Assembly: GCA_030591305.1 (NCBI GenBank)
Contig: JAUVBI010000137.1
Span: 1 to 8,278 of the forward strand
DNA length: 8,278 bases
From: Pseudomonadota bacterium
Lineage (GTDB): Bacteria > Pseudomonadota > Gammaproteobacteria > Pseudomonadales > Halieaceae
Reading direction: 5' to 3'
Positions within the stretch are counted from its first letter, which is position 1. Each line of letters starts with the position of its first letter. The notes under the pieces were generated by a model. That model saw only the letters and a list, made by a program, of their open reading frames with translations, ran no database searches and was not told where the DNA came from. Position numbers and translations under genes: made by a program. Below, piece by piece: positions 6,235 to 8,278 of the stretch.

Positions 6235-7158
6235 ATGGCCGATCCAGATACCTCGGAACTAGCACACTCGGTTGAGGAATTTCTGGCCTACCTGCGAGAC
6301 GTAAGACAGCTCTCACCGCATACCCTGTCAAACTACCGGCGCGACCTCAAATCGCTTATCACTTTTTGTCGGGCGCAAAAAATCCATGCCCCCGGACGAA
6401 TCAACGAAAGTGACATTCGCCAATGGGCTGCCACACTGCACCGGCGCGGCCTGGCGGGCAGCAGTATCCAGCGCGCCCTCTCGGCCAGTCGCTCATTTTT
6501 TAACTTCCTGGGGCGCATGCACAATCAGCGCCACAACCCGGCCACGGCCGTACAGGCACCCAGGCAGCCCCGCAGGCTGCCAAAGACCCTGGATGCAGAC
6601 CAGGTCAACCGCTACCTGTGTTTCGACGGAGACTCAATCGTTGCCCAGCGCGACCACGCTATCGCCGAGCTGTTTTATTCATCGGGCCTGCGCCTGGCTG
6701 AGCTGGTCGCGCTGGATATCCAGGACATCGACAAGGGGTCACAGCTAATTACCGTCACGGGAAAGGGAAATAAAACCCGCACGCTTCCCATAGGGTCCAT
6801 CGCAATAAAGGCTATCGACAACTGGCTGGCAGTAAGACCCGTACCCACAGCCAAAAATGCTGAACACGCCCTGTTCACCAGTAACCGGGGCAAAAGAATC
6901 AGCGCACGAAATATTCAGGCCAGATTGAAACTACAGGGACGCAAGTCGGGCATGTACCAGGACGTACACCCCCACATGCTGCGCCACTCTTTCGCCAGCC
7001 ATATGCTGGAATCCAGTGGTGACCTGCGCGCCGTGCAGGAGCTCTTAGGGCACGCCAATATTTCCACCACCCAGATTTACACACATCTGGACTTCCAACA
7101 TTTAGCCAAGGTCTATGATTCTGCTCATCCCAGGGCCAAAAAGCAGAAGAGAGACTGA
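6235..7158 (+). CDS. xerC: Tyrosine recombinase XerC
   Basis: With XerD, XerC resolves chromosome dimers at dif during division. The 307-residue product is close to the family's usual length of about 300. The N-terminal SAM-like DNA-binding domain covers about 8-95 (EEFLAYLRDVRQLSPHTLSNYRRDL). The catalytic domain has all six expected residues: Arg153 in SSGLRLAEL, Lys177 in TGKGNKTR, His247 and Arg250 in HMLRHSFASH, His273 in LGHANISTTQ, and the nucleophile Tyr282 in IYTHLD. The end AHPRAKKQKRD is typical of XerC. The ATG at 6235 has AGGTGG 7 nt upstream, overlapping the end of the DUF484 gene. Upstream in-frame codons read through that gene and lack conserved residues. The neighbourhood dapF-DUF484-xerC-HAD supports XerC over XerD or a phage integrase. 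No mobile-element features surround it, so it is the housekeeping copy. Confidence 0.96.
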   Translation: MADPDTSELAHSVEEFLAYLRDVRQLSPHTLSNYRRDLKSLITFCRAQKIHAPGRINESDIRQWAATLHRRGLAGSSIQRALSASRSFFNFLGRMHNQRHNPATAVQAPRQPRRLPKTLDADQVNRYLCFDGDSIVAQRDHAIAELFYSSGLRLAELVALDIQDIDKGSQLITVTGKGNKTRTLPIGSIAIKAIDNWLAVRPVPTAKNAEHALFTSNRGKRISARNIQARLKLQGRKSGMYQDVHPHMLRHSFASHMLESSGDLRAVQELLGHANISTTQIYTHLDFQHLAKVYDSAHPRAKKQKRD

Positions 7159-7159
7159 G

Positions 7160-7894
7160 ATGCAGCCGCCACTTAACATCAAGGTTGTTACTTTTGATCT
7201 GGATAACACCCTGTGGGATGTCGAACCCGCACTACTACGTGCAGAGCAAGCCCAGCGCGACTGGTTGCTGCAACATCGCCCCGGCGCAATAGAAAACTTT
7301 AGCCACGAGGCACTGTGGGAATTCAAAAAATCGGTGTGGAAACGCCACCCCCATCTGGCGCACCAGATAAGTAAACTGAGAATACAGCTGCTATACGAAC
7401 TACAGTTGGCAGCAGGCTATGCAGAGGATAACGCCAGGCAGGGGGCCGAATCGGCATTCGGTGTTTTCCTCGAACAGCGTCATACGGTGGTTTTATACGA
7501 GGAGGCGCTGGCGGTACTGGAAGTTCTGGCTAAAAATTACACGCTGGGTGCACTGACCAACGGCAATGCCGACATCTATAAGACCGATGCGGCAGAATAC
7601 TTTGATTTTGCGTTTCTGGCAGAGGATATCGGCGTCAGTAAACCGGCACCGGATATGTTTCACGCGGCACTGGAAAAGGCCGGGGTACTGCCCGGAGAAA
7701 TTGTTCATGTGGGGGACAACCCGGAGCACGATATGGCCGGCGCCCAGGCTGTGGGCATACGCACTGTCTGGATGAACCCCAGGGGTCATACCTGGCCGGG
7801 GGGTGAACGGGCCGACAGGGAAATTGACAACTTATCACAACTACCCGAGGCAATTGCCAAGATTGCTGTACAGCAACCAGGGGAAATAACGTGA
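7160..7894 (+). CDS. yigB: HAD-superfamily phosphatase, YigB-like
   Basis: A 244-residue haloacid dehalogenase-type hydrolase. All four HAD motifs are present: DLDNTLWD (13-20) with nucleophile Asp13 and acid/base Asp15, LTNGN (132-136), Lys161 in VSKPAPDMF, and HVGDNPEHD (183-191) with metal-binding Asp186 and Asp191. A helical cap fills about 22-110, as in C1-type HADs. The E. coli neighbour of xerC, YigB, dephosphorylates FMN and a riboflavin-pathway intermediate; the same substrate here is inferred from position and similarity. The ATG at 7160 starts one base after the xerC stop with AGAAGAGAG upstream, a tightly coupled arrangement. The open frame extends 45 nt upstream into xerC, but those residues are xerC sequence in another frame. 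The stop overlaps the first arm of the hairpin at 7892-7914. Confidence 0.9.
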   Translation: MQPPLNIKVVTFDLDNTLWDVEPALLRAEQAQRDWLLQHRPGAIENFSHEALWEFKKSVWKRHPHLAHQISKLRIQLLYELQLAAGYAEDNARQGAESAFGVFLEQRHTVVLYEEALAVLEVLAKNYTLGALTNGNADIYKTDAAEYFDFAFLAEDIGVSKPAPDMFHAALEKAGVLPGEIVHVGDNPEHDMAGAQAVGIRTVWMNPRGHTWPGGERADREIDNLSQLPEAIAKIAVQQPGEIT

Positions 7895-7914
7895 GCCGGG
7901 CACCACCCGGCTCA
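7892..7914. terminator. Hairpin between convergent genes, likely bidirectional terminator
   Basis: TGAGCCGGG (7892-7900), loop CACCA, CCCGGCTCA (7906-7914): a perfect nine-pair GC-rich stem that includes the stop codon of the HAD gene. Neither side has a true T tract (GTTGCACATAATTAG on the right; CGTTATTT on the reverse strand to the left). Termination is therefore inferred from the position between convergent stops rather than from a full intrinsic-terminator signature. Confidence 0.6.
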
Positions 7915-7925
7915 GTTGCACATAA

Positions 7926-8123
7926 TTAGCCGTTTTTCAGGATTTTCTTCTTGGTAGAGTTGTATTCTTTCTCATTAATGACACCTTTGTCGTAAGCTTC
8001 CTTCAGGTCCATTAACTGCTGCCCCTGGGTTTCGGTCTGCTTGACAGTTGTAGTACTGCCGCCACAGGCAGTAAGCGTCAATACCAGTGCAATTACGGTT
8101 GCGCCTAATAGTGTCTTATTCAT
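7926..8123 (-). CDS. Small SHOCT-domain lipoprotein
   Basis: A 65-residue lipoprotein of unknown function. The signal has Lys at residue 3, a hydrophobic core LLGATVIALVLTL and lipobox LTAC with lipidated Cys20. The mature part opens GGSTTTVKQTETQ, a flexible polar linker. It ends in QLMDLKEAYDKGVINEKEYNSTKKKIL (about 36-62), which fits the SHOCT domain (short C-terminal, about 30 residues): LxxLKxLxDxGxITxxEFxxKKxxLL. SHOCT tails are thought to be oligomerisation or targeting modules; the role here is unknown. Ser or Gly residues after Cys (GGS) rather than Asp favour outer-membrane delivery by the Lol +2 rule. The start has a good AAGGAAG site. It sits 34 nt downstream of the P-II gene on the same strand with no terminator seen, so co-transcription is plausible. 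Confidence 0.88.
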   Translation of the reverse strand: MNKTLLGATVIALVLTLTACGGSTTTVKQTETQGQQLMDLKEAYDKGVINEKEYNSTKKKILKNG

Positions 8124-8157
8124 TGTTGAGCTTCCTTTAATTAAAAATGGCTTTCTA

Positions 8158-8278
<121 letters not shown>

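Noticed and set aside
6235..7158. The tyrosine recombinase as an integrase of a genomic island or integron.
   Set aside because: The conserved dapF-DUF484-xerC-HAD order, normal XerC length and lack of attachment-like repeats or tRNA point to the housekeeping XerC.

Overview
The window reads as a chromosomal core region of a gammaproteobacterium, probably a marine or Pseudomonas/Cellvibrio-like lineage. Two conserved gene neighbourhoods support this. The first is an algZ-like sensor kinase divergent from argH. The second is the block lptM-lysA-dapF-DUF484-xerC-HAD phosphatase with a P-II gene beyond it, close to the order I recall from Pseudomonas (lppL-lysA-dapF-orf-sss-orf ... glnK). The assignment rests on protein motifs and gene order; no database search was run.

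Layout. 1-407 (minus): N-terminal, membrane-embedded part of an AlgZ/FimS-type sensor kinase, cut by the window edge. 488-1885 (plus): argH, last step of arginine synthesis. 1886-2010: convergent intergenic gap holding two palindromic repeats. 2011-3030 (minus): a DUF3187-type outer-membrane barrel protein. 3031-3156: divergent promoter region. 3157-7894 (plus): one compact co-directional run of lptM (LPS-assembly lipoprotein), lysA and dapF (last steps of the DAP/lysine pathway), a DUF484 protein, xerC (tyrosine recombinase for chromosome dimer resolution) and a YigB-like HAD phosphatase. Spacing in this run is tight (16 nt, 78 nt, 48 nt, 11 nt, 1 nt). The one wide gap, between lysA and dapF, holds a third palindrome and a small terminator-like hairpin. 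7926-8123 (minus): a 65-residue lipoprotein with a SHOCT-like tail. 8158-8278 (minus): C-terminus of a P-II nitrogen-signalling protein, cut by the window edge.

How the genes work together. LysA converts meso-DAP to lysine and DapF makes meso-DAP from LL-DAP, so the pair controls the split between peptidoglycan precursor and lysine. LptM serves the outer-membrane LPS translocon, which gives the left half of the run a cell-envelope theme. XerC and DUF484 are long-standing neighbours of dapF without a clear biochemical link. The P-II gene points to nitrogen control to the right.

The genes are ordinary and intact. What stands out is a family of palindromes sharing a GGGGxCAG head, one of them apparently nested inside another and all placed just after stop codons. 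They look like REP-type elements mobilised in trans, but no transposase is present here. I found no defence system, CRISPR array, tRNA, rRNA or insertion sequence.
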